From: Paenibacillus sp. OVF10
GTDB taxonomy: Bacteria > Bacillota > Bacilli > Paenibacillales > Paenibacillaceae
Length of the DNA stretch: 64,000 bases
NCBI GenBank assembly: GCA_022836915.1
Contig: CP094668.1
Span: forward strand, 1,302,001-1,366,000
Direction of reading: 5' to 3'
Under the pieces are notes generated by a model, which made no database searches, was not told the origin of the DNA, and saw only the letters and a program-made list of their open reading frames with translations. This document shows, piece by piece, positions 7,731-17,429 of the stretch. The translations under genes and the position numbers were made by a program. Within the stretch, counting starts at the first letter, position 1; each line of letters begins with the position of its first letter.

Positions 7731-10700
7731 ATGATGCAATCGCTGTATGGAGTATGGCTTGGTGACGTATTTTTTGTTTTTCCGGTGAAACATCGGAACC
7801 GCGTGTGGATGCATGGAGCCACGTGGTAAGAAGGTTGAATTTTGGCGACGGGGGTCGTCTGTTTCAGCCTGCCGCTCTGCGTCTTGCGGAGCTGCGCTGG
7901 CCGAATCCGCTGAGGAACACGGCTGAAGCCAAGAACACGAAGCGGCGTCAGCTGCTGGGGCGCACATTGGAAGGATTGGCAGTCTCGCCTAAGGATGCCT
8001 TCAGGTTGCTGCTGCAATGGGATGACCGTTTGTTAAATGCAGCCGGAATTCAGGTTGGAGAAGAGATGCGTTACTGGATCAAAGCAGCGCAGTTCACACA
8101 GGAGCTGCTGTTGCGGGGAGCAATTGCTCCATCGGCTGAATTCGCAGCAAAGACCGGAGCACGGCGACGGACCGGGCAAGAGACATTAACAGGTGTATGG
8201 CGGCCACGCTTGCAGCAGGAGGAGGACATCGAACGCTTCCGCGATCTTGCAGAAGCGATGCCTCCAATTGGATTGGCTGCTCCTGGAGCTTATGCTTCAT
8301 TGGAACCGGAAACGCGTGAAGAAGCAGGGGCTGCGGTATTATTTTCATTCATGAGTGGCATGATTCATGCTGTAGTGACAAGTGAACTGGAGGGCATGGA
8401 CAGTGAACTGTCCCGTTATCGCACCCCATATCGACGCGGATCTTCGCCAGTAGCCGAACTCTGGTGGAACAGTCTGATCTCGATGTTCCGTCCTGTGACG
8501 GTGCAAGGGCCGACGGACGATATGACAGCGTTTATTCATACGCTGCAAGAAGTTGGTGGAACGTCAATGCCAATCGTGGGAGCAGAAGAGATGGCGCCTG
8601 CTGAAGGCCAATTGAAGCTGGTGCTCCGCTTGGAGCCTCCACTGGGCGAACATGAAACGATATGGGGAATAAGCTTTTGGGTGGACAGTGAGCAGGAACC
8701 AAGCCTGAGGTTGCCTGCACGGACCATCTGGGCACATCCGGAGCGAGATCTGGACCGAGGTAAGGTGTTATATACCTCGGCGGCAGAGCAATTATTGATG
8801 GCACTCGGGCAAGCAGTAGAACTGGCACCTGAATTGGAGACGGCGCTGCTTACCGCTCGCCCAGAGGAAATTAAGCTGGAGCAGCAGGGTTTCTTCGAAT
8901 TTCTCACGCATGCGGTTCCACGTTTGCAGAAGGCTGGGATAACCGTTCTCATGCCTTCAAGGTGGAGTCGTGCCGGGAAACGTCGTGCGGGACTGCGTCT
9001 GCAGATGTTGAATAGGGGAACAGAACGGTTGCCTGGAGCCACATCGGCACTGGGCATGGAACAATTGGTTGCTTTCAAAGCGGAGCCTATGCTGGATGGT
9101 AAACCGGTCACGGCGGAGGAACTGGCAGCATTGGCTGAATCCACAGTTCCGTATGTCATGTTCCGTGGTGAATGGATTGAAGTGGATACAAAAGAGATTC
9201 GCCAAGTCCTGCGTTATATGAAAAAGAAGAAGAACAATACATGCCTCTCTCCGAATGGCTGCATCTGGCAGCGGATGAAGGGGAGGATTCCGCATGGAAG
9301 GGTCTTTCCGTCTTTGGTGCCGAATCTGATGGGATGCTTGCTTTCCTGCTCGATGGACAGGTGCTTCGCAGCATTGAGCCTCGTCAGGTTCCGGCAGAAT
9401 TGCATGGTGAACTAAGACCTTATCAGGAACGAGGATACCAATGGTTATCCGCCATGCGCGAGTTGGGCTTTGGCGTATGTCTCGCGGACGATATGGGACT
9501 TGGGAAGACGATTCAGGTAATTACCTGTCTGCTGGACCGCAAACACGAGGAACGCCAGGCGGCTGAAGAGGAAGCCCGCGAGAATGAGCTGCTGAATGGA
9601 TCAGATGATTCTTTCCCGGCGGATCAGCACACGAATGAACAGCCTGTTCATCTGCCTGCACTTATTGTGTGTCCTACCTCGCTGCTTGGAAACTGGCAGC
9701 GAGAGCTGAAGCGGTTTGCCCCGGATCTGTCGCTATATATTCATCATGGCGGACAACGGTTGCACGGGAATGATTTTCAGGCAGAAGCGCAGACGCATGA
9801 CATTGTACTGACGACCTATCATCTGGCAGGCAGAGATGGCCCGGATCTGGCTTCATTGCACTGGTCCACCATTGTGCTGGATGAGGCACAATATATTAAG
9901 AATTACCGTACCAAACAAGCGCAAAGCGTCATGCGCTTGTCTACACTTCATCGTATTGCGATGACGGGAACGCCTGTAGAGAACCGGCTGAGCGAACTTT
10001 GGTCGATTTTCCAGTTTCTCAATCCGGGGTACCTGGGCACAGCTTCATCGTTCCGCCAGCGGTATACGGGACTGGGTCCATCCGAAGAAAATGCAGCATC
10101 CTTGCGTGAGCTTCATCGACTGGTATCTCCATTCATGCTGCGCAGGCTGAAAAGTGATCCGGATATTCGCAAGGATCTGCCAGAGAAGCTTGAACTGAAA
10201 TCCTATTGTTCCCTGACGCCGGAGCAGACGGTGTTGTACCAGCGTGTGGTGGATGATCTGATGGGTGGTCTGGACGGCAGAAATGGCATTGCCCGGAAGG
10301 GGATTGTTCTGTCCTCCCTGACCAAGCTCAAGCAGATCTGTGATCATCCGGTGCTGGCGGACAGTAATCGGAAAGACCACGGTAAGGCAGAGGCATCCGG
10401 TAAGATGGAACGATTGCTTGAGCTGCTGGACGCCATCCGTGATAACGGGGAATCGGCCCTGATCTTCACGCAGTATGTCGCTATGGGAGATCTGCTGGTA
10501 TCGAGGTTGAAACAGCGATATGAGGAAGAACCTTATTTCCTGCATGGTGGTGTGTCGAAGGCGCAAAGAGATGATATGGTGGAGACTTTCCAAAAGGAGA
10601 GGGGCCGTCCATGTTTGTTCTATCTCTTCGTGCCGGAGGTGTGGGTCTGAATCTGACACGGGCGAGTCATGTCGTTCACTATGATCGGTGGTGGAATCCT

Positions 10701-10931
10701 GCGGTTGAGAATCAGGCGACGGACCGTGTATTCCGAATTGGACAGAATCGCAACGTGCAGGTGCATAAGTTGATCTGTCAGGGAACACTGGAAGAACGGA
10801 TTGATGAGCTGATCGAAAGCAAGAAGGCACTGTCCGAGCAGGTCGTTGGTTCGGGTGAGAATTGGCTGACCGAGATGTCGGATGATGAGCTGCGTGGTCT
10901 GATCTCTCTTCAGGGTGAGACGTGGCTGTGA
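7731..10931 (+). CDS. SNF2-family DEAD/DEAH helicase (three frame breaks in this sequence)
   Basis: About 1067 residues after repair. The N-terminal 500 residues are the variable region of bacterial SNF2 proteins ([20 protein letters not shown] at the start). The ATPase follows: [11 protein letters not shown], Walker [13 protein letters not shown] box ([10 protein letters not shown]), [16 protein letters not shown], and helicase C motifs [13 protein letters not shown] and [10 protein letters not shown]. One base is missing near 7777 (T run), near 9228 and near 10603; each repair restores conserved sequence. The start at 7731 or 7734 is chosen because the frame upstream matches family N-termini. 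It is followed by a SWIM zinc-finger gene, its usual partner in Paenibacillus. Role in DNA or RNA-polymerase remodelling is inferred. Confidence 0.9.
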
Positions 10932-10955
10932 CCTTGAACTTTCAGAGGAATATAG

Positions 10956-11788
10956 ATGTTGAGAAAGGGGATTATTGTGAGCGAAAAATGGAAGATCGAG
11001 CTGCATATGTCCCCCGGTGGATGGACAGCAGAAGTCAATACAGCAGCGGAAGCGGACCAGGAAGTTTCCGTTTCCGCTTCCGCTGCTGAGGGCAAGACCG
11101 GATCGGCCGCAGGCATGTTCACGGTCACGGGAACGCCGGCGCGACTGAGCGAAGCCCAGCGCGAGGCTGTACTGGCTCAGCTGCGCAAACGCCCGCTGAC
11201 GCTGTACGCCCTGCTGCGCGGCGGCCCGGCGCCCGAGGAACTTGCCGGGCTGCTGCCGGCTGCGCAAGCGCCCGATGGCTCGCCAGGCGCAGCAACGGCC
11301 AGCGCGGCCGTGGCGTGCACCTGCGGCCGCACTGGCTGCGCGCATGCCGCGGCCGCTGAGCGCGCCGTAGCCGCGCGCCTCGCGGCCGAGCCGCTGTTGC
11401 AGCTGGCGCACGCCGGCCTGCCGCGCGAAGCGCTGCTCGCCGGCGTGCTGGGGGCATGGGCGGAGGAACTCGCCCATGATCCCAGCGGTACCGGCCGCGC
11501 AGCGGAACGGCTGGCCGCCCGCAAGTGCGGGGCGGCGAAGGCGGCGCGGCCGTCGGCGAGTGGATCGCCGAGGCGGCCGCGGACGGCGCCATGCACCAGC
11601 CGGGGCCGGGCTTTGGTGCCGTTGAGGTGCGCCTCACGCAGCCGGGCAAGCCGCCGGCTTTGCCGGAGCTGACGGCGCTGCTGCCGGGCGTACCGGCCAC
11701 CGCAGGGCTGGATTTGATCCGCGAGCGTGTAGCCGCGCGGATGTGGCAGGCTGTCCAGAAGAAGACGGACAGCCCGGCAACCAAATGA
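10956..11788 (+). CDS. SWIM zinc-finger protein, GC-rich (one frame break)
   Basis: About 277 residues after repair of one missing base near 11525. The SWIM signature CxCx(4)CxH is visible as CTCGRTGCAH, a likely zinc site for nucleic-acid or protein binding. The rest is alanine-rich. The stretch from about 11130 to 11760 is close to three-quarters GC, clearly above its neighbours. The ATG at 10956 has AGAGGA before it; a GTG at 10977 with AAAGGGG 6 bases upstream is an equally good start. It sits 24 bases after the SNF2 gene, so the two probably form an operon and work together. Function unknown. Confidence 0.72.
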
Positions 11789-11800
11789 TGCACCCATCAG

Positions 11801-11835
11801 AGCGGGGAGATCTCAGATCACCCCTGCTTGTTTTT
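11801..11835 (+). terminator. Terminator after the SNF2-SWIM operon
   Basis: AGCGGGG (11801-11807) pairs with CCCCTGCT (11821-11828, one G-U) and is followed by TTGTTTTT. Confidence 0.75.
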
Positions 11836-12185
11836 ATTGCACATGTTGCATTATTCGATTTAATTCATTTCCCGGTACAAGATGAATTTTGTCTTTATCC
11901 AACAATGCTCATTAGTAAAGTGCATCTCGGTAGTATCATTTTTTTGCATAATGGATATATGAAGGCATATTCCCATTTCACTTTATTGTGTACAGCACGG
12001 GGATGTTGCTCTAAAAGTCCAAAAACGATCATACAGGCTGTACAGCCCGTATATGTTCATTCGGATCTCTTCTAAAGGAGGTCTTTACCGGTGGAGCTTC
12101 GCTCCCAATTAAGGTATACTGTCGCAGGGAACACTGCACGTAGAGAACTATATAACATTTATATTATTGCGATAGGAGTTTTTAC
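11836..12185. other. Intergenic, 350 bases, promoter region of the carboxypeptidase gene
   Basis: No gene or conserved RNA recognised. It is AT-rich. A short hairpin (GGAGCTTCGCTCC, about 12092-12104) lies about 80 bases before the next ATG, and AGGAG (12174-12178) is the ribosome binding site of that gene. Confidence 0.4.
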
Positions 12186-13160
12186 ATGAAATCAACTACA
12201 GGAAGACAGCGCCGCATGGTGGTTATGCTGTCCTCATTGATGATATGCGGAGCATTGCTTGCCGCGTGCCAGAACGGTTCAGGCACAGAGGAGAGCCAGA
12301 ATCCGAATGGAACAGGTAACACACAACAGGAGACGGACGGCACAACGGTTCATTTTACGGAGGATAAAGGAACGGATGGCGACAATGCTGGCGGGGATGA
12401 CACATCATCTTCTGGCAACAGCGGTGAAGGCACGGATAGCGAGTCTGGGAATGCTTCAGCGGGCGAAGGGCAGGGCTCTTCGGACAATGGGAATGGCGCG
12501 ACAGCGGAAGATCCATTGCTGGAGAAACGCAGTATCAGCGCACTGCAAACGACAATTGATGCACAATCCGTGGTAACCAATGCGGAGTCTATGACTGTCA
12601 TTGTGAACAAGCAACGGAGTCTGCCTGACGGGTACGAGCCGGACGATCTGGTAGAGCCGAATGTACCGTTCTCCTTCGACGAACCTCACGAGAAGCGGCA
12701 TATGCGCAAGGAAGCTGCGGAGGCACTGGAGAAGTTGTTTGCAGGTGCAAAAGCGGATGGCATTGAGCTTCGTGCGGTGTCCGGTTATCGTTCATATCAG
12801 CGTCAGGTATCCATCTATAACAATAATGTCAAAACCAAAGGTCAAGAATACACGGATCGCGTGAGCTCTGTGCCGGGCCGAAGCGAACATCAGACGGGTC
12901 TTGCCATTGATGTATCCAGCCCGAGTGTGGGCAATGTGTTGGAAGAGGTATTTGGCACATCGAAGGAAGGCCAGTGGTTGGCTGAACACGCTGCAGAATA
13001 CGGATATGTCATCCGTTATCTGCAAGGTGAAGAAGATACCACAGGTTACGTCTATGAGCCTTGGCATATCCGGTACATCGGTACAGATTTGGCACCGGAT
13101 GTGGCGAAGAGTGGGTTAACTCTGGAAGAATACTTCGATGAGGCTAATATCAAGTTGTAA
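12186..13160 (+). CDS. D-alanyl-D-alanine carboxypeptidase lipoprotein (VanY, M15B)
   Basis: 324 residues. An N-terminal signal with lipobox LLAAC is followed by a long Ser/Gly/Asp/Glu-rich linker (residues about 30-110) and then a VanY domain. The zinc and catalytic motifs are present: SEHQTGLAID (SxHxxGxAxD) and EPWHIRY, with GYRSYQRQ upstream. It should trim the terminal D-alanine from peptidoglycan peptides outside the membrane. AGGAG precedes the ATG by 7 bases. Single-gene unit between two terminators. Not evidence of vancomycin resistance by itself, since such peptidases are common housekeeping enzymes. Confidence 0.93.
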   Translation: MKSTTGRQRRMVVMLSSLMICGALLAACQNGSGTEESQNPNGTGNTQQETDGTTVHFTEDKGTDGDNAGGDDTSSSGNSGEGTDSESGNASAGEGQGSSDNGNGATAEDPLLEKRSISALQTTIDAQSVVTNAESMTVIVNKQRSLPDGYEPDDLVEPNVPFSFDEPHEKRHMRKEAAEALEKLFAGAKADGIELRAVSGYRSYQRQVSIYNNNVKTKGQEYTDRVSSVPGRSEHQTGLAIDVSSPSVGNVLEEVFGTSKEGQWLAEHAAEYGYVIRYLQGEEDTTGYVYEPWHIRYIGTDLAPDVAKSGLTLEEYFDEANIKL

Positions 13161-13208
13161 TTTGGATGTCTCATCCTTAAAGAAAAGATACTAATACTAA
13201 TTCTCATA

Positions 13209-13266
13209 AATCCCCGAATGAACCGTCCTTGATCTAACCAATGGGTAGTCATTCAGGGGATTTTTT
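13209..13266 (+). terminator. Terminator after the carboxypeptidase gene
   Basis: ATCCCCGAATGA pairs with TCATTCAGGGGAT (one bulge), followed by T6 at 13261-13266. Confidence 0.85.
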
Positions 13267-13314
13267 CTGTGCAAAAATGTTAATGGAGTTAAGATAGAAT
13301 TAGACCTCATTCCA

Positions 13315-13344
13315 TTGTTTTGGATGATGATAGACTGATATAAT
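13315..13344 (+). promoter_or_regulatory. Predicted sigma-A promoter of the RidA gene
   Basis: -35 TTGTTT (13315-13320), 18-bp spacer, consensus -10 TATAAT (13339-13344), about 50 bases before the gene. Confidence 0.6.
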
Positions 13345-13393
13345 TCATGTTTAATCCGAAGAGACAAATACAACCAAAGCGAGGGACGAGAGA

Positions 13394-13795
13394 ATGAGCT
13401 GACAGCAGGTATTTACGGGCTCCCCATGGGAACCATTGGTGGGATATTGCCGTGCCATCCGTGTAGGGAACCGAATTGAAGTGGCGGGTACAACCGCGAT
13501 GCAAGATGGTGTAGTTGTTGGGGCGGGTGATCCGTATGCACAGACAAGGTTCGTTTTGCAGACGATCGAGAATGCACTGAAAGAACTGGGGGCTGACATG
13601 TCGCATGTGGTGAGAACCCGGATGTTTGTGACCGATATCTCCAGATGGGAGGAAGTTGGCAAGGCGCACGGTGAATTTTTTGGACAGATCCAGCCTGTGG
13701 CCACCATGGTTGAAGTTAGTGCACTCATTGATCCCTTGTTGATGGTTGAGATTGAAGTGGAAGCGATTGTTGAAGATGAAGTCCAAGCCGATTGA
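13394..13795 (+). CDS. RidA/YjgF-family protein with an in-frame stop near the start
   Basis: RidA-like domain: GYCRAIRVGNRIEVAGTTA, QTRFVLQTIENALKELGADMSHVVRTRMFVTDI and the arginine and glutamate of the active-site region (VEIEVEAIVE). Such proteins hydrolyse reactive enamine/imine intermediates. A good ribosome binding site (GAGGGA) and an ATG lie at 13381-13396, in the same frame as the domain, but the third codon is TGA (13400-13402). The sequence after it (QQVFTGSPWEP) is typical of the family N-terminus, so the natural start is probably this ATG. A single base deletion cannot explain it; a substitution, sequence error or real nonsense change can. If TGA is real, translation would start at TTG 13433 or GTG 13436. 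Confidence 0.8.
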
Positions 13796-13820
13796 TTCTG
13801 ACCGTTATCCGGAAGATATC

Positions 13821-14013
13821 TAAGGAACACAGGACGTCTTATTTGGCCATCAGGTCCTCTTTCTAAAATGTAAGGAACATCAGACACGTTATTTCCCGAA
13901 TTCCTCTGATAAAAATGCTGTAAACAGCTATTTATTCAAACATAGCGTGCCTGAGATTCCTTGGATTTCTGCGGGTGCTTCAAATCCTTGAATAAGACGA
14001 CTCAGATTCGTTA
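13821..14013. repeat. Composite inverted repeat, four 28-bp units at 50-bp period (copy 2)
   Basis: Forward units at 13821-13848 and 13871-13898; reverse units at 13936-13963 and 13986-14013. Unit spacing is exactly 50 bp in each arm, as in the copy at 677-872. All align gap-free with a motif beginning TAAsGAAyctCAG and with aCGttaTT at positions 16-23. The arms are inverted and could pair in single-stranded DNA or RNA. Family not recognised. Confidence 0.78.
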
Positions 14014-14136
14014 GCGTTAACTCCGCTTGCTCTTACATTCAGTATGCAACGTATTTCGTATGCATCGCACATCGCACGTGTCTGCTCTTGACAAGTTTCA
14101 GGTACGCTTCGGTTTGAAGCAGTTTGTAGACACGCT

Positions 14137-14176
14137 CTAAAAAACTAAAAAACTAAAAACTAAAAACTAAAAACCA
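14137..14176. repeat. A-rich simple tandem repeat
   Basis: Five consecutive 7-8 bp units of the form CTAAAAA(A). Likely a slippage tract with no coding role. Confidence 0.7.
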
Positions 14177-14183
14177 ACAAACC

Positions 14184-14236
14184 AAAAAAATAACCTTACC
14201 CGTGCTTGTCAGAAGACAAGCGGATAAGGTTATTTT
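14184..14236. terminator. Strong bidirectional terminator
   Basis: Long hairpin: AAATAACCTTA with TAAGGTTATTT, and inner GCTTGTC with GACAAGC around an AGAA loop. It is flanked by an A run on the left and T residues on the right, so it can stop transcription from both sides, including the leftward gene at 14428-15495. Confidence 0.88.
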
Positions 14237-14376
14237 GAATTTACTTCGCCGCCTGGCCGCACGGCCGAGCTCTTGATGCACAGAACTCATTACACCGCGC
14301 GCCAGGAGCTACATGCGGATGGCTGGTCATTATGATGCTCCACGCTCATGACCCCGCGTTAAGCGATGCACACGGT

Positions 14377-14418
14377 CGTCTGAAACAACATATAACATGT
14401 GTTGTTTCAGACGTTTTT
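14377..14418 (+). terminator. Hairpin followed by T run
   Basis: Perfect stem CGTCTGAAACAAC / GTTGTTTCAGACG (14377-14389 with 14401-14413) and T5. The T run is on the plus strand, toward the 3' end of the convergent gene. For the leftward gene it could act as an mRNA-stabilising 3' hairpin. Confidence 0.65.
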
Positions 14419-14427
14419 CTAATCGTA

Positions 14428-15495
14428 TTATTTCGCTTCCAGCTCTGTTGCAGGTGTTTCAACAACCACTTTCCAAGCTGTTCCGATCGGAGGCAGGCTG
14501 CGTGTCAACACAGGGCTGTAGAACCCAATGACTTTAGCGCCTTTGGTCAGTTCTTCGGCTTTCACTGTTTCACCTTCGTGGTTCACGATCATCGTGTCTT
14601 TAGCAATGTTCAGCACGACATGGTCAGGAGCTGTTTCTGTTAAGCGTGTACCTGTAATCTCAATCTGTGAGATGCTGCCTTCAGCTGTTGTTACATTTTC
14701 AATCGTACCCGCTGTCCCCAGAACGTCTTTCAATTGTGATTCCGCAGCGTCATCCAGTACAGTGACTTTGTAAGTCGGCGTTTGTGGTGGCAGACTGCGG
14801 GTGGTGATCAGGGAATGTTCAGCTTCCACGTTCATGCCAATGGCCAGATCAGTCAGTGCAATCTCTTTCCCTTCAACTGAGATGAATTTTGTCTCATCGC
14901 TCAGATTGAGCACAATACCATCCGTACCTGCACCGCCAATCTGGATGGACTTATATTTATCTTGGTTCGAGATTCTGGTAATTACACCACGTTCAGTAAC
15001 CGTCTTCACGTCCTCTTCACTGGTGATCGTCACCTGATTTCCTGTTGTGTTCACTTGTCCATGCAGTGCTTTTTCTGCAAAAGAAACCGGTACATACAAT
15101 TTGCCGCCTGTGATTTCGGGCGCTGTACCCAGCGTGAGCAGCATTTTATTTACGGAATATTGATCCTTGCCTGTGATTACCTGTGTCCAGAGAGCACCAC
15201 GAGTCAGCTCTGCAGTTTTAGTTTCTTTATTCCATTCCAGTTCAATACCCAGTGCGTCGGTAAGATCACGCAGCGGGATCATGGCTACTTTGCCATCTTT
15301 GTTCCAATAACCATCAGAAATGGTTGCACCATTCACGGATACGTTTACTACACTCACTGCGTTACTATCTGCTGAAACGGATGTTTGATGGACTGGTTGT
15401 GTGTTGTCCAGTGTTGCTGCATAAGCGGCTCCACCACCCAATGCCATGGATAGGGCCATCAGTGCACTTACTTTTTTCATGTTGTTGTTCATCAA
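14428..15495 (-). CDS. Secreted copper-amine-oxidase-N domain protein
   Basis: 355 residues with a Sec signal peptide ending AAYAA (cleavage near residue 27). Residues about 45-155 carry the copper amine oxidase N-terminal-like repeat common in Paenibacillus exported proteins (AMIPLRDLTDALGIELEWN, GKLYVPVSFAEKALHG). The rest has two related segments, each ending in TRSLPPxxxx followed by KV-rich strands. Despite the domain name there is no oxidase; a cell-wall or matrix role is usually assumed. The start is TTG or the next ATG (AAGGG lies 8 and 11 bases upstream). Confidence 0.82.
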   Translation of the reverse strand: MMNNNMKKVSALMALSMALGGGAAYAATLDNTQPVHQTSVSADSNAVSVVNVSVNGATISDGYWNKDGKVAMIPLRDLTDALGIELEWNKETKTAELTRGALWTQVITGKDQYSVNKMLLTLGTAPEITGGKLYVPVSFAEKALHGQVNTTGNQVTITSEEDVKTVTERGVITRISNQDKYKSIQIGGAGTDGIVLNLSDETKFISVEGKEIALTDLAIGMNVEAEHSLITTRSLPPQTPTYKVTVLDDAAESQLKDVLGTAGTIENVTTAEGSISQIEITGTRLTETAPDHVVLNIAKDTMIVNHEGETVKAEELTKGAKVIGFYSPVLTRSLPPIGTAWKVVVETPATELEAK

Positions 15496-15741
15496 TATTC
15501 ATCCCTTCTAATCTGTGTACTGACGCGGTAAAATCTTCCTTAGGGCCGCGCTTCAAGTTAATAGACGGGACAAATCGTCTAAGTGTTGCAGTTGAAATGC
15601 AATGAATGTAAGCGGTAGATTATTTTAAATTAGGAATATCGCTTGTATTGCAGGTTATCCGCAGCAGGATCAGGTTAATTTCAGGTAAGTGGCCAAACCT
15701 TTGTCCTATTTCACATTCAAGTACGAGGAGGAACGGATTAG

Positions 15742-16218
15742 ATGAGTGATATGTTGGTAGCGCTCTATCGTTTACCAGAGCAAGAGAGTGGGCTGAGAGC
15801 GTTGGAGGAATCCTCCATTGTGATTCGAAGAGCCATTGCCCCAGAGAAACAGCTTGTACTGGATTGGGTGAGGTCACATTTTAGTCAGGCTTGGGTGGAT
15901 GAATGTGAGGTCGCTTTTGCGCGTCAGCCGGTGTCCTGTTATATTGCGGTTGAACATGGGAAAATGATTGGATTTGCCTGTTACGAAGCGACGTGTCGCA
16001 ACTTCTTCGGACCGACAGGTGTGAGCCAGGATGCACGGGGCAAAGGTGTAGGCACAGCCCTGTTACTGGCCTGTATGCATGCGATGAAGGCGGACGGTTA
16101 CGGGTATGCGATTATCGGATCAGCGGGACCTGTGGATTTCTATGCCCGGACGCTGGGTGCCGTGAAGATTGAAAATTCAACGCCGGGTATTTACGAAGGC
16201 ATGCTGCGGGCAGACTAG
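15742..16218 (+). CDS. GNAT family N-acetyltransferase
   Basis: 158 residues, one GNAT domain. Acetyl-CoA motif A is visible as VSQDARGKGVGTALLLACMHAM (Q/RxxGxG/A core RGKGVG), with IGFACYEATCRNFFGPTGV before it and GPVDFYARTLGAVKI after it. The acceptor is unknown. AGGAGGAA lies 8 bases before the ATG. The next gene starts 44 bases downstream on the same strand, so the two may be co-transcribed. Confidence 0.88.
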   Translation: MSDMLVALYRLPEQESGLRALEESSIVIRRAIAPEKQLVLDWVRSHFSQAWVDECEVAFARQPVSCYIAVEHGKMIGFACYEATCRNFFGPTGVSQDARGKGVGTALLLACMHAMKADGYGYAIIGSAGPVDFYARTLGAVKIENSTPGIYEGMLRAD

Positions 16219-16262
16219 ACGATAATGATGTTGTGGAAGTTGTGGAAAAGGAAGGGAGGACG

Positions 16263-17336
16263 ATGATGAGCACGAAACAAATGTTACACATCGGAATGAT
16301 CGGTACAGGATCAATTTCGGATCTTCATATGAGGTGTTATGCCAAAAACGAGGATGCCGTCATCTATGCCATCTGTGATCTGAACGAAGAGCGGGCTAAA
16401 GCTGCTGCGCAGAAGTATGATGCTCAATCCGTATACACTGATTATCGGGAGATGCTGGAGGACCCGCATGTGGATGCTGTCAGTATCTGTACCTGGAATA
16501 ATACACATGCGGAATTTGCCATTGCTGCACTGGAGGCAGGCAAGCATGTATTGCTTGAGAAACCGGTCGCAACCAATGTGGAAGATGCGCTACGGATTGA
16601 AGAAGCGGTTAAGAAGAGTGGACGTACCTTTATCGTTGGATTTGTGCGTCGATATGATAACAATATGCAGATGATGCGCAGATTCATTGATGCCGGGGAG
16701 TTTGGTGAACTGTATTATGCCAAAGCTTCCATTCTGCGGCGTCATGGCAATCCAGGCGGTTGGTTTGCTGACAAAAGCCGTTCCGGCGGCGGTCCCCTGA
16801 TTGATCTCGGCGTACATATTATCGACCAATGTTGGTACCTCATGGGCAGGCCGAAACCTGTTTCGGTCAGTGGTAATACGTATCGGAAGTTGGGCAATCG
16901 TGCCCATATCGAACATCTTTCTTTTTACAAAGCAGCCGACTACAGCGCAGCTGTGAATGACGTGGAAGATATGGCGAATGCACTTATTCGGTTTGAAAAC
17001 GGGGCTTCGCTGGCGGTGGATGTGAGCTTTACCCTGCATGCACGCGGAGATGAATCTTCGGTGAAATTATACGGCGAGCGTGGTGGGTTCGAATTGGAGC
17101 CGGAGACACTGATCGTCACGGAGAAAAATAATACCATCCTGAATATTGAACCCCAGACGGACAATACGGGTCTCCATATTCATAGTGCATTCCAGAACCA
17201 GATTGACCACTTTGTGGATTGTTGTCTGAACGGTACAGAGCCGATCAGCCCAATTGCGGATGGTGTGGCTTCCACGCGCATGTTGTGCGGAATCTACGAA
17301 TCCGCTGAGAAAGGGCAGGAAATTCGTCTGGATTGA
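16263..17336 (+). CDS. Gfo/Idh/MocA family oxidoreductase
   Basis: About 357 residues. N-terminal Rossmann fold with IGMIGTGSISDLHM (GxGxxx), the family motif HVLLEKPVATN (EKP with catalytic lysine), VGFVRRYDNN and the C-terminal beta-sheet domain with GGGPLIDLGVHIIDQCWYLMG (the D/H pair). It should use NAD(P) to oxidise or reduce a sugar or inositol-like substrate. The ATG at 16263 is chosen because GGGAGG lies 5 bases before it; an in-frame GTG at 16233 lacks such a site. Confidence 0.92.
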   Translation: MMSTKQMLHIGMIGTGSISDLHMRCYAKNEDAVIYAICDLNEERAKAAAQKYDAQSVYTDYREMLEDPHVDAVSICTWNNTHAEFAIAALEAGKHVLLEKPVATNVEDALRIEEAVKKSGRTFIVGFVRRYDNNMQMMRRFIDAGEFGELYYAKASILRRHGNPGGWFADKSRSGGGPLIDLGVHIIDQCWYLMGRPKPVSVSGNTYRKLGNRAHIEHLSFYKAADYSAAVNDVEDMANALIRFENGASLAVDVSFTLHARGDESSVKLYGERGGFELEPETLIVTEKNNTILNIEPQTDNTGLHIHSAFQNQIDHFVDCCLNGTEPISPIADGVASTRMLCGIYESAEKGQEIRLD

Positions 17337-17374
17337 GATCATTTTACACATGGCAGTTGTCCTTCATCATATTT

Positions 17375-17421
17375 AAAAAGCATGCGTCTTCCGCGTGATC
17401 TGCGGTTACGCATGCTTTTTG
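17375..17421. terminator. Bidirectional terminator between convergent genes
   Basis: AAAAAGCATGCGT pairs with ACGCATGCTTTTT; the A and T flanks serve both the dehydrogenase and the leftward gene at 17430-17798. Confidence 0.88.
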
Positions 17422-17429
17422 GCATCAGG

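Larger units (their letters stand above)
13796..14427. other. Intergenic region with composite repeat, simple repeat and terminators
   Basis: No gene. It contains the second composite repeat (13821-14013), an A-rich tandem repeat (14137-14176), a strong bidirectional terminator (14184-14236) and another hairpin (14377-14418). Confidence 0.6.

Noticed and set aside
12186-13160. VanY as a vancomycin resistance gene
   Set aside because: No vanHAX or vanRS near; a lone VanY-family lipoprotein is common in soil Bacillota.
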